From the NCBI RefSeq assembly GCF_963678975.1, contig NC_089281.1, positions 8,457,277 through 8,521,276 on the forward strand: a stretch of 64,000 bases of DNA, given 5' to 3'. Of the stretch, positions 38,526 to 50,286 are shown piece after piece. Under the pieces are notes generated by a model. It was given only the letters and a program-made list of their open reading frames with translations. It was not told the DNA's origin and searched no databases. The first letter of the stretch is position 1; each line of letters opens with the position of its first letter. Position numbers and translations under genes: made by a program. The DNA comes from Dysidea avara. Its lineage: Eukaryota; Porifera; Demospongiae; Dictyoceratida; Dysideidae.

Positions 38526-38863
38526 TGTGAGTCAAAATAGGAATGGAGTACTTTATCACCCTAGCAACCCCTGTGACTTCTCCTAAAAATCTGTATTTAC
38601 AATTTATATAGTTTATTTACTGTTACTGTATTTCTATAAATCAGTAATGGATTTGTAATTTGATGGAGCCACATAGCTAGTTGAGGTGAAGATTTACAGA
38701 TGAATTTATTAAACAATGATGGCCAGACTGCTACAAGTCATGACAATCATAACAGGAATACTCATAGTTGAGTGGTCACACAGGGACAGCTATCAGCATA
38801 TAGCTAATTAATGTATGTACTCCTTGCAACAGTATAATTATTGCACTGACAGTGACAGTTGTG

Positions 38864-38869
<6 letters not shown>

Positions 38870-38906
<37 letters not shown>
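38870..38906. repeat. (TG)n microsatellite
   Basis: About 35 bp of TG dinucleotide. Confidence 0.9.
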
Positions 38907-38909
<3 letters not shown>

Positions 38910-39249
38910 TTGCACATACAGAAGTTTTCAGAATGTTTGCAGCAAACCACTAGGGTGAAATCTGATAAAAAATTTCACCACAATCACAACTATGTAAGGT
39001 CACATTTCTGGTGACTTCCCACATGCAAAACCTATTTGTGCAGGTTATCATTACATTGTACAGCTTTATGATTGTTTATATGTGCATGGGTGCAAGGGCA
39101 TACGCAGGAATTTTAAAAAGGGGTTTCCACTACAGCTAAGTGACTGTTATATTAGAGTAGTTTATCTTGCCTGGTTGCTTTATTAGAGTATTCACCAACA
39201 GAACAATTTTCTATCATGTGCATGAGAAACTACAATGTTCTATCATGTG

Positions 39250-41115
39250 AGAAACTATTAGTAGAGCAGCTTAGCAAAATATTTGTGCACTTTGTGCAGA
39301 AAGTATGAAACTTTGCACATAGTACCTACCTACCATGAAGTATATTTTGAGATGTGGAGCCATTGCAGATTTGACCTTTGGTGTCCTCTACAGTTCCTTT
39401 TATGCTCAAAAATAGTGACCTTTGTCTATATATCACCCATACAACACTCAATTTGTTCAAAATAGGTGCCAAATTGAAGATCTTTATCCAAGAAACAAGT
39501 TGATACTTGTTGCGAGTTCATAGCTTATTCCATTCCAAAGTTGTGGCAATTTTACCAGCAGCAAATTCATTAAAAGTCAAACGCCCACGCAATTACACCC
39601 TTAATCTACATTCTTTGCCTGGAATTCAATTAGTATTATTTAATCTAACCATGAGCACTATAGGTTACATATATACAACCAAAACATGGAGAGATACCCA
39701 GGAGTGAGGCATAGGGGTTATGTACGAGATAAATCAACAAACGTCATAATTTATGTATAGTTTCGTCATCAGATTAAACTCAAATTTGACTTTGTTTATG
39801 CTATTATTTTGCTTCTGTATAATATTTTAATGCATAAAACTCTAAAAACTCTAAGGTTATACGTGCTACTATCAGTCACACTTGCTGAAAACCCTTAAAA
39901 GCCTTTTATGTATCTAACATAGCTAATTTTGTGAACTGACTATAGAGAGATTATGGTCCTGAACTATACCTACATCTTGTATCCCCTTAACTATATATTT
40001 GCCTTTAGAGAGACACACATCCAAGATGTGGTGGAGTCTGAGGGCATAACCAACTAGACAATTTGTGTTTCACAATTTGGTTCTATAGCAAAATGTGTTC
40101 CATGCTTGCAAGTAGAGCTAAAAAACTAACAACTTCAAAAAAAGAGTATTTTCAAAAGCTTTACAGCAATAAAAATTTTGCATACAGGTTTTAGAAACAG
40201 TACTATCAGTCAGACCTTCATCTAGGAAATGACTAAAGGGGAGTCACAATGAGAGTAATTGGGGACGATTGTATAAAGATCTTTGTGTTCATAGCTATAG
40301 TTTACACACATGGCATCTAAAGGGGCATGCCATGCACCCGGGATATTTTAGACTCCCACAGGTGCATTCTCAGGTACAATCTCTAAAGAAAGACCTGAGA
40401 ATGACGAGAAGTAGTCTCATGCTTGTATTCTCAGGTACAGTTCTGGGCTGTTGTACTAGGAAAAATATATTGTCATGTATTTCATTCAATATTACAGTTG
40501 TTGTTAATGTATTCACTGAGATTTTGATTTAAAGATTAAGAAGTTCATTTGTCAAAGGGGGGTAAAAAAGCACCCCCCACCAAATGAACTATTACAGAAC
40601 CCACATTGTGGTTAAAACTGTTGATAGAGCAACATACATATAAATATGAACTACTTTTATTTAACTACTACAAGAGAGGAGGGTACATGCCCTACCCCTG
40701 GATATATCTCTCCACTTTTTGGTTGTATATGCAACCTGCAGTGGTCATGGTGAGCTAAGAAGAGTGTAATTGTGTGGGAGGTTGGATTTATACGAATTTG
40801 CTGCTGGTAAAAATTACCATAACTTTGAAATGGAATATGCTATGAGCTTGTAACAAGTATCAACTTGTTTCTTGGATAAAGATCTTCAATTTGGCACCTA
40901 GTATGAACAAATTGAGTGCTGTATGGATAATATATAGACAAGGGTCACTATTTTGAACATAAAATGAACTGTAGAGGACACCAAAGGTCAAATCTATAAT
41001 GGCTCCACATCTCAAAATACACTTCATGGTAGGTAGGTACTATGTACAAAGTTTCATACTTTCTGCACAAAGTGCACAATTTATTCATTTTTGCTAGCTA
41101 AGCCGCTCTACTATA
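39250..41115. mobile_element. Large element with about 280-bp terminal inverted repeats
   Basis: 39250-39545 and 40835-41115 are inverted copies of each other. Shared strings include AACAAGTTGATACTTGTT, CCAAATTGAAGATCTTTATC, GACCTTTGGTGTCCTCTACAG and TGCACTTTGTGCAGAAAGTA. The 1.3-kb interior has no transposase frame. The arms differ by scattered changes, so it is not brand new. Structure fits a foldback-type or long-TIR non-autonomous DNA transposon. Confidence 0.8.
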
Positions 41116-41349
41116 CAATTTAACTAATTAGATAAAAGCTTAAAAATAATGTGTCCTGTTTCCAGATTCTGGAAACCTGAAGTTTCAATTTCTTAATACC
41201 TCAAGTAGTGCATTTATCCAAAGAGGTTTCCTAAAATCCCCCTCGGTATGCCCCTGTTGGGTGCTTCACAGACTAACAACATGCGCACACACACACACGC
41301 ACACACGCACACACACACATACCTTAGAGAGCCGGATGATGCTCTAGTT

Positions 41350-42430
41350 GAAGAAATCACATTAGATCAGTAACAACCATATTGAAGATGGGTAGTGTGA
41401 TACATTTGTGTCGAGCTATATCCTGGGCCTTGTTTTCTAAAATACCTTTGGCAGGCCTGACAGTGAAAAGAGAATGTGGTGCAGCTAACAAATTCTCCAC
41501 TCCTCTATTAATATTATTAATTGCTTCCATAACTCCCGATCTTGAGCTTGCTGGTACCAATAAACAGTCATTGACTGTCTAACTTCATCTCGCCACCATA
41601 TACACCATGAGCTGATCGTGTCCTTGGGAGCCATCCAAACAGAATCATCATCAGGCATGCATGTCACCAGGCATGCGTGCCACGTCTAAGTCTACTCAAA
41701 CTTAACAGAATTACCAATAGACACTCACATAACAAAACTTTCAGACAATTGAGCAGTCTGCCAACAGTGCAGCACGTCCAATACCTATAATGTATCTAAT
41801 ACAGTGACAATGAAAGGTCTCTAGCTTCTTCACAAGTACCTAAGCCTAGGTCTCTGCACTGTACAAAAGGATACCAAGCACTACAGATTGATAAACAAGT
41901 CTTTTAATTTCTGTACTAACATCATGAGCCTTAAACACAGTCACCAAAAACTTTTAAAGCCTATGAATTTGGTGATTAATCTCCCCTGTCATTCTTCCAT
42001 GTACCTCTACAAGTGACTCCAGACACTTAAATTCCGTCACTACCTCTACATTTGCTGCCATCTAATTCCAATAAAGCTACATCATCAGCTGTAAGATTCA
42101 CACCAGCAACAAGTAACTTGGTCTTTGGTATACTAAGGGTCAAAACAAATTCTCCTTAAATATCCTAGCTGCTACAATATTCATCCGATAAATATCTTCC
42201 CTGGAAGAACAATTGAACAAATCAGGGCTGCATCATCAGCAAACAAACACTCAGTAATGACAAATGATGATGGTCTTCTGGTATGCTCTCCAACAAGTTT
42301 CCCACCTACCTTGCACAGTACCTCAATACCTGCTGCATCATGACAACTTACCTAACACTGAATAACTAATCCAAAATAGATGAACAAAGTTGGAACAATC
42401 GTGCAACCTTAACAGAGTCATTTTGCAACT
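41350..42430 (-). pseudogene. LINE relic, reverse transcriptase with FADD motif
   Basis: Pieces on the minus strand read ECLFADDAALICS (the catalytic Y/F-A-D-D box), SIPKTKLLVAGVNL, VVTEFKCLESLVEVHGRM, VFKAHDVSTEIKRLV, YQSVVLGILLYSAET, WRDEVRQS and WYQQAQDRELWKQL. In this order they are the second half of a LINE reverse transcriptase and its C-terminal tail. It is interrupted many times and non-functional. The family differs from the relics at 24345, 38036 and 60600. Confidence 0.8.
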
Positions 42431-43980
42431 CTGACGGTGTCCACACACACGCATGCATGCACACGCACACACACGAAGCTCAGTAAATATAATAATAAGT
42501 TACTGCATTGGTGGTTACTTTGTGATACAATGTTGTCAACAAGTTCTGGTTCTCATGAGGGTTTTTATACACTTTGTGGACAGACAACATGGCACCCATT
42601 TAGATGCCATAGCCCACAGATCAGCTTTCCTAAACTCTGGATTCCATGTCAATGTATATCACCAATTAAGCCTTGAATTTATTATAGACAGACATCACAA
42701 CATCACAACCATTCAACGAATAATAATGTATTCTATACTCTATTCACACAGAATCTGTACAAGTGCCAAAAATTTCTCAATATAGTTATATCACATGAAT
42801 GTGACATGATGTATATGCAGGTATGGTCTGGTATTGCATCATTTGCATGTGCAAGGAATTCATGGTTCATGACCTCGTAGTATAGCTGTTGATCTACTGC
42901 ATACTATAATGTGATGATATCATACTGTATGGTAGCACAGTATAGTAGAGATCACAAACACTTCCCCACAAAAAAAAAACATCACTTGAAAATTCCTTCA
43001 TGAGTTGGCAGTATTGGTTACGTATAATCAAGTCCAAACATGCATTTATAGCAATCTGTGATAAGTTTTTAACCTAACATCTTCAACCTATGGCTTGTTG
43101 GCATAACTTGAGTGTCTTTTAACCCATCACTAATACATGCATCATCTTCCTTTGTATTCCTCCATTACCACGTAGGGGTTGATTCTTTAATTGCATGAGT
43201 CTTAATAGTTTAATATTGAAGTTCACTAGGGCTCAGTAAATCTTCAGTTAGCCGGTATTTCACATAAACTTCAGGAAAATGTTGAAAAAGCCCAGTAATA
43301 AACCCCATTGTTGGATGGTTTTGTACTACAATTGTTGAGACTCATGTTATAATTAAATCAAGCGGCACACAACACATGTCCTACTCTTCTGATTGGTTTC
43401 TTGTGCTGAGAATCATACTGATTGATTGTCAGAAACACTTTTATTAGTGCTGCTCATAGCTATAATTATTATGATTATGGTGTGATTTGGGTTGAGGCTA
43501 AAAAGCCTGTACACCCATTCAATTACATACATACATAAATTAGATATACAATAGTAACAAAAATTAACAGAACATCAATGAAAATGAAGCAAAATTGCCA
43601 CTTCAGTAATATAGTTAGAGTGTGCATTTATGCAGTCACAAAACTAATTATATCTGGTGCCATTTTTTGCTTTGATGTGGTATGCACTGGGTCGACATAC
43701 CATACAGTAGTTGTTTCAAAAAAATAAATGGACAATTGAGTAAGGATCAAGAGAGACAAAAGGCAATTTAAAAAGAAAGGTATAGTCTGCACTTGCAGCT
43801 ATACTAGTGGACATTTAATTCCCCTTAAGCAGAATACCGTTTTAAGAGTAAATTGCATTTCTTCCCAACAAGCAACCAAGTTTTGCTGCCTAGTCTAAAT
43901 ATTCAGCTTATCAGCAGTAAATACCCTTTGTCTGTTGCATTAGGAGCAAATACATATACTGGGATTTTATGGACCCATAA
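42430..43980. other. Intergenic, no gene seen
   Basis: It includes a copy of the GGCAGTATTGGTTA repeat near 42950-43050. No exon-like sequence was recognised. Confidence 0.5.
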
Positions 43981-43981
43981 C

Positions 43982-44237
43982 AAGGGCGGCTCTAGGATTT
44001 TTGGTGACTGGTTTCTGATCAAGAAGGTGAAGACCAAAAAAAAAGGTAACTGCATGCTTAGAATAACTCCCATCCACTAACTATATACTAATATCACTGA
44101 TAAAGTACATAAAAATCCTTAATTATACATACATAGCTTGCTACGCTGCTGCTCAGAACACTGTGACTGCGTGATTGACTGCTCTATTAGAGTATCTTGA
44201 TCTGAAGGTGACTGGTTTCCAGAAACCCACCCCTGCA
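43982..44237. mobile_element. GGGCGG-type MITE
   Basis: It begins AAGGGCGGCTCTAGGATTTT and ends near AACCCACCCCTGCAT. It contains a GACTGCTCTATTAGAGTATC motif at 44176-44198. The same layout (G-rich start, CTCTATTAGAG motif, C-rich end) is seen at 56744-57122 and 59656-59980. Confidence 0.6.
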
Positions 44238-44393
44238 TAAGATCATATTGAGAAATGAAATCCATGCAATTAAACAACAAAGGTCACCTACACCTATACT
44301 AGTTGTTGACTGAAGTACGTCTGCATGGTATTCACTATTTCAGATGATTTCTTTTGCTGCAAACAAATCAGTTAACATCAGTCTTTCTCAACA

Positions 44394-44777
44394 TCAGAAA
44401 ACATGCATGCACTGATCAGTTGGAAATCTAAGGTAACGATTTTGGAAGTGATCAGTGCTGCCGATGAAACACAAACACTCTGTAAAAAATCCAATTCTTC
44501 TCTCTTGCCCCAGCCTCTCATGACTATTAATACAATCATCTCCATGACAATAACTGTGTGTAATGGATGACAGATTGACCTGCACAGAGTGGCAGAATTT
44601 GCTTCCCTCAATCCCACTGTTGCATGGTATGCCATGAGTATTACAATGCATTGTATACATGTTTTCTATTTTGAGCAAGTATAATCCTATCAAGCATGCA
44701 TCATAAAAGGGCACCACTAGATATAAGTATCCTTTTTGATAGAGTTTGATATCCACAAAAAGAACACAAAGAGCCAC
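44394..44777 (-). CDS. Hypothetical 127-codon frame, cysteine-bearing
   Basis: A minus-strand open frame with CNTHGIPC, KFCHSVQ, YCHGDDCINSHE and ECLCFIG. It could be an orphan exon or chance. It lies between a MITE and the 3' end of K2P channel B. I found no partner exons, and no family is recognised. Codon content and context give little support, so it is listed only as the longest non-repeat frame in this interval. Confidence 0.2.
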   Translation of the reverse strand: MALCVLFVDIKLYQKGYLYLVVPFYDACLIGLYLLKIENMYTMHCNTHGIPCNSGIEGSKFCHSVQVNLSSITHSYCHGDDCINSHERLGQERRIGFFTECLCFIGSTDHFQNRYLRFPTDQCMHVF

Positions 44778-45020
44778 CTAAGTGTAATTTTATGGTCACG
44801 AAAACAATCTATAGACATGAAAACATGTATAGATCCACAACATTTCCTCATAGCTACCATATACATGAACAACAAATTAATCATGCATGCACACAGACAT
44901 GACAGTGAAAGCAGTTTTACTGGTATCATTCACAAAGTCCACACCTCCAAGAGATGCTGTGGCACTGCAAACATTCAAACACACATGCACACACATATGT
45001 AGCAATACAGAAATTAATGT

Positions 45021-45026
45021 TTTATT
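45021..45026 (-). promoter_or_regulatory. Polyadenylation signal of K2P channel B
   Basis: AATAAA on the minus strand, 55 bases beyond the stop codon of the channel gene. Confidence 0.7.
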
Positions 45027-45080
45027 AAAGTACTTTGAACATAACTGACACAGGTGATTATTCATTGGGCCTAGTACATT

Positions 45081-46255
45081 TCATTCCATAGGAACATAAG
45101 AATCTGAAAGTTCAATGCTATTATTGTTATCTTCATCATCGGCCTGAGACTGATTCTTCATTAGTAAACATTTTGTTAAGTATTTCTTTGACTTTTTAAC
45201 AGTAAAGTATTCAACTTTTGAATAAACTTCGGCCATTTTGGCTACTAGGAGGGAAATGATTGCAAGTCCAACAAATAACCAAGTCACATACAAGAAGACA
45301 TAATTTAGTTGATTTAAATGATGTGCAGCTGGGATATAATCACCATAACCAATAGTTGTTAAGGAGACAATAGTGAAATACACTGCCTCAGTATAAGTCC
45401 ATTGACTTTCTGTGTGTTGAAATAATAGTGCGGGAAAGAACACAACACATACAAAAGCAAGTACAACTAACACCAGTATGGAAATAGCTTCTAATGGTTT
45501 CTTCACAGTGTTTGACTTGCGTGACACTCGTGACACTAGGGCGTCCCAAATTCCAGCTAGACTTTTCCCAATTGTTGCCATGTAAACCAAAAATAATGGT
45601 ATCCCCATAAGTGCATAAAAACAAAGAAACATCCGCCCTCTACTTGTCGCAGGTGAGGTCATTCCATATCCTGCAAGAAGTTTATGTACTAACATATTTC
45701 TGTTTAACAAAACTTACCTATGGTTGTAATGGTCGTAGTTACAAACATAAATGATGGGACAAAATCCCAACGGCTTGAATTAGGATGCATGCCACCATTA
45801 CCACATAGGTTTGTAAAGTTTTTGAAAATTTCATCTATTTGCTCCTTTGTTAGATTGCAGGTCTGATTTAACACATCCATCAATGACTCTTTTTGCCTCA
45901 TAGCATGTTCTATCACTTCTTTTTCATTCTCGCCTTCTATAGACATAAACACCAGTGCACCAATCAGTAGGTACATGACGATAGCGAACGGATATATCAG
46001 AGACTGTATACAAGTGGCATTCCACTTTATTATAGGCCGAGGCTTAGTTTCTTGTTCCTCTGGCTCCGGCTCTACATAATTATTTAGTCTATCTGAGTCG
46101 GGAGGTACAGTAACTGAGCTGGACAAAAGAGAGTAACCCCGTGTAGTTGGTTCAAATTCCTGCTCCTGGATCAACAATGAATCTATAGTGCTAGCAGTCG
46201 GTCGTGCCCTCGCCCGTTCTCTGAAAACTTGTCGAGGTGTTCTTGCCTGTGTCAT
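45081..46255 (-). CDS. Two-pore-domain potassium channel B
   Basis: K2P leak channel, 375 residues, from exons 46255-45718 and 45670-45081. The 47-bp intron sits at the same point as in channel A, inside the first-filter Gly codon. Cytoplasmic N-terminus rich in Arg then Glu (1-75); KWNATCIQ precedes M1 (about 80-100); cap with a cysteine (NLCGN) and N-glycosylation sites; filter 1 TTIGYGM at 177-183; filter 2 TTIGYGD at 284-290; M4 FVGLAIISLLVAKM; C-tail SKKYLTKCLLMKN. It resembles channel A over the whole transmembrane region (for example FLCFYAL.GIPLFLVYMAT and LNYV.LYVTWLF.GLAIIS), so the two are recent paralogues in opposite orientation 15 kb apart. The start codon lies 296 bases from the WDR74 start on the other strand. 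Confidence 0.95.
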
Positions 46256-46551
46256 TGATCCGAGACTATAGTACCCGAGTACCAGAGGTTAAAACCTCCC
46301 CCATGAAACCCTACAACACACGGACATGGCAACCACAAGCCCGCTTTGACTGTCTCCAGTGAACTGTTTAAACTACTACGGTGGACGGGAACAGAAACAT
46401 CATTTCAATTAATGGAGCTACTACTCAAGTTACTACTACCACTACTGTACTACAACAAAAAATCACGACACACAAATTAGGCGTCTAAGCTGGCTGTCCG
46501 GGTGCGCGTTAGATGAGTGTGTTGGTTTTGATTGTGGGATTGGATGGCAGG
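46256..46551. promoter_or_regulatory. Divergent promoter region, K2P channel B / WDR74
   Basis: Only 296 bases separate the two start codons, so both 5' UTRs and promoters must fit here. Its CpG content is higher than the surroundings. No TATA box is evident, as expected for a housekeeping gene such as WDR74. Confidence 0.65.
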
Positions 46552-49500
46552 ATGGCTGTTGCAAATCTTCCGTGTGTTGACATCTGGGCCGGCAGTTCCT
46601 TAGGGATTCTAAAAGGTAAATGATCACACGTCAAACAGCATTTCAATATAGTTCATTTTCGTAGCGATAACTGTTAGTGATGGAAAATTCACAAATTACT
46701 TACCCACCGGAATGGCAGTTAAAGACACCACTCGTTGTATGGAGATACTAGACATGTGCTGGGAATATAACAGCGAGGAAAAGGTGTGGATTTAGGCTGT
46801 CTTGCTTGACTAGCTCAAAAACCTTTTCAGATATTTATTGGACTAAAGAATGGATACGTTCAGTGTTTTGATGCAAGTGCAGGACAATTTACCGGACAGT
46901 TTGATGCCACAGGTGGGTCAGGCCAACTTATTGGCATAGAGAAACATAAGGAGTAAGTGCACCTTGTACCATTATGACACTTGTGTATTACAAATTCTAC
47001 AGTGCCTTAATAACATGCACTGATAAAGGAACATTAACATTGTGGCCTAAAGAAGCAGAGAAGGTATCTCCTCCCTCCCTCCTTACTAAATCTACAATGT
47101 AGTTAGTACATCTATTGCAGGTTGAAATACACCAGGATAAACCGTTGACATGTATGAGAGCAAATAGTGAGTGTCACTTGCAAGTAGCCACTGGGGGTAA
47201 AGAAAACGATCTTAAACTATGGGATGGAAATAAACCAGAAAAGCCAACATTCCAAGCTAAAAATGTTAGTCTTACTAATGATTTCAAATGTTATGTTTGC
47301 TCATTTTGTGTTGTGTACTGTACAATAATTTCCATGAAAAGAGGTCACTATTTAACCATATAAGTTAAGGCTGATCTTGCACTTGTTCCTTGGTCTTACT
47401 GATGTACACTGTACATTAGCAGTGTTGGGCAAGTTACTTTAAAAGTAACTAATTACATATTACTTGCAACTGAACTATTTAATTACAGTTACATATTACC
47501 CATAAAATAAAGTAACTATAATAATATTACATATTATATTACTTTGCCTTAAGCTGTCACGTGTGAAACTACCACCTTATCACGTGACATGATTGCGTTG
47601 TTGGACAATGTGCAAATCTTGGTTATGAGTAAGAAGCTGGTGAACAAGTTTCATTCAGTAGGCTTCATTACTTCGTTGTGGCTAGGTGTTACTCAGTGGT
47701 TCACTAACGAGATAAGTAACTTTGTTACTTGTAGTAATAATATTACGTAATATTAGATTCGTTACAGTAACTATATTACTTAGGTAATGCGTTACATTTG
47801 TAAGTAAAGTAATTTGAGTTATATTACCTGTTTTTATAGCGTATTTCATTATATTATTTAGTTACCACAAAAGTAATAATATTACATAACGCGTTACTCC
47901 CAACACTGTACATTAGTAAGACCTAGCAGCCTTCCCAGCTCCCAGCATCTAATCATAAATAGTCCAATGTACCCTAGGAATTGTGAGTTCTGTCTACACT
48001 TGTATCTCAATTCTATGCTTTAGGTGAGAAATGATTGGCTTGATTTACGAGTTCCAGTTTGGGTTACTCAAGTGTGTTTTGTACCAGAAACTGGAGACCA
48101 GCCAACTGTAGCAGTCGGAACTGGGTATCATCAGGTAAGCATTTTTTTCAGCAGGGAGACAGATGTTTTGTTTTTTTCCAGTTGTGTCCTGAATTTTATT
48201 GTGGTGTAGTGTGTGTTGTGTGTAGTACCAGAATATGCACCAAAAGAACATGTCCATACACATGAAAATACCGTATAAGGACAGTTTGTGATGGTGATAT
48301 TACAAGTCAGCAAAATCTAGGACAAAACAGTGTTGTTGAGAGTAATCTTTATGTGGGGATATTAGACAAGAAATGCTATACAGACTGTCCTAGATACCTT
48401 TAAAATAACAGTGGGATGAACAGCAGGACAAGGCTTGAAGGCTTACACCTCAACACCCACCTATTCTTATCACCCAGATTACTTCAAATGTAAACGATGG
48501 CTCTGACAGTAATCCTTTGTTGTTGTATGTAGTTCATTTTTTTACAAGTGTGCTGCGATTAAGGTAGTCATGGAACTGAGCTGCATGCTCCTTTGCTGCC
48601 TCATAACTATAAATCCATAGTAGTGTGTAGTTAGTGTGCATGTTGTGTAAGTCAACTTTATTCCAGGTGCGGTTGTATGATACCAGGAAACAGAGGAGAC
48701 CATTATATACACAAGAGTTTGGGGAAACCCCTATAACAGCTCTGGATGTTACACCGGACTCTAGGTACTTCAACCATACATTAAGTTGATAATTCTTTCT
48801 ACAACTATGATTGTCTTAGGTACATAATTATTGGTAATGGAGCAGGAGTCATGGGGAAGTTAGATCTCCGTGTAGGTAAGGATGAGTGGTATACTGAGAA
48901 GATGTGATATTATTCAATGAAAGACCATATTTTGTATTATCATGAGTAAAGGAGTGTTGTACCCATTGTAATTTAGTACATCACACATCAAGGTAGTGCG
49001 ACCCCTAAATACTATAATGGATAGTATTGCACCGATAACCAAATTAGCCAATTATTCTGACAACCAATATTAAGCAACAGAATTAGCTGATACCAATAAC
49101 CAGTCCAACATACACTAGTAACACTAACACTTATCCTTGCTCATGTTAGTGACATAAGTATTGATATACAGCTCATTCTAGGCTAATATGTAAAGTATTG
49201 TAATATTTGCTAAAAGTTATTTTGAGATTGCTATGAACTTGTAAATTCTGTTGTTTACTTAGTGACAACATTATTCACATGGCTAAAACAAGCCATTCTA
49301 AGTTTTAAGAAATAAAAAATCTAAAATGGCACATGTCTTCTTTTTCCACTGACCCCTTCAATTGTTGAACCGATTATTGGTGCAACACTAATAATGTGCT
49401 CATTGAGACAAGAAGCTTTTGTTACAATAGGGGCACTTATGGGTATAAATAAAATTATGCAGACAGCCAAACCAAATTTGTCATTGTTGGAGAGTTTGAT

Positions 49501-50286
49501 GTCGTGTACAAGAATCATGGAGTGGTGAAGAAGTGTTTTCATTTGCTTTAATAGAACAGTCACACATGTACTTAAGTAGGCAATATGCTCTAATAGAGCA
49601 GTCAGGCATTTTGGGTAATTGACTGCTTCTCTCAGATATAGTAATTATTTCAATTATATGTGACTAAGATATCAATTCTGTCTGTTTGGCTCTCTTGTTC
49701 ACTCAGAAAATAGACCCTAGTGTCTGTTGAGTAGAATCAATCAAAAAGTGGCCTGACAAAGTGTGAGATGTGTTCCCTCTAATCTTGCGTGTTTCTTAAC
49801 TTGTAGGTAAAGTATTAAATACTTACAAAGGTGCTACTGGTAGTATACGGTGTGTGAAATGTCATCACACCCTACCAGTTGTGGCTGCCTGTGGCCTTGA
49901 TCGATTTGTAAGAATTTACAACTTGGAGGATAAAAAACTACTAAACAAAGTATGTTTTTCATTATTTAAATCAATCGTTTAACTCATATCCTTTGCTTTT
50001 AGATTTACACAAAGTTGCATAGCAATTGTTTGTTATTTTCTAGCAGAGATTTCCTATCAAAGGTTTGTACTGTACCCTACAGAGTAATGTATTATAACAT
50101 GACTTCTAGCATTCATCATCACCTCAAGTTCAGCAATCTAATGATGATAGTGAAGAGGAAGATCTATGGTCCACCATGCCAACATTAGATGAACCACCAA
50201 AGAAAAGTATGTTCTCAGTATGTCTTCTTGTCTCTGACTTTATGTTTGTTTTGATTTATTCAGGACAGAGAAAACAAATGAAATAG
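46552..50286 (+). CDS. WDR74: WD repeat protein 74 (NSA1 orthologue)
   Basis: Nucleolar WD40 beta-propeller protein needed for 60S ribosome maturation (yeast Nsa1; it works with the AAA-ATPase NVL/Rix7). Twelve exons: 46552-46615, 46665-46783, 46831-46952, 47003-47063, 47121-47264, 48024-48134, 48667-48764, 48820-48875, 49807-49949, 50003-50062, 50110-50206, 50264-50286. Phases agree throughout; 365 residues, close to the human length. Diagnostic stretches are WAGSSLGILKG at the N-terminus, ATGGKENDLKLWD, VWVTQVCFVPE, GTGYHQVRLYDTRKQRRPL, RYIIIGNGAGVMGKLDLRVG and AACGLDRFVRIYNLE. An acidic patch (DDSEEEDLW) and a basic end (KKRQRKQMK) fit a nucleolar protein. Introns 5 and 8 carry MITEs. It is head-to-head with K2P channel B. 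Confidence 0.96.
47420..47908. mobile_element. hAT-type MITE in WDR74 intron 5
   Basis: The termini CAGTGTTGGGCAAGTTACTT and the inverse of CAGTGTTGGGAGTAACGCGT are flanked by a perfect 8-bp duplication tacattag (47412-47419 and 47909-47916). It is 489 bp and rich in GTAATATTAC palindromes. This terminal signature is widespread among animal hAT-derived MITEs. Confidence 0.92.
49022..49400. mobile_element. Probable MITE in WDR74 intron 8
   Basis: The left end AGTATTGCACCGATAACC pairs with a right end that contains CGATTATTGGTGCAACACT. The interior has repeated AACCA and CCGATA elements. The exact boundaries and target duplication are not clear. Confidence 0.55.

Noticed and set aside
50207-50263. 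Retained last intron of WDR74, which stays in frame to the same stop
   Set aside because: Read-through would add a hydrophobic stretch of about 19 residues. Splicing with the GTATG donor and TTCAG acceptor gives the expected basic end KKRQRKQMK.
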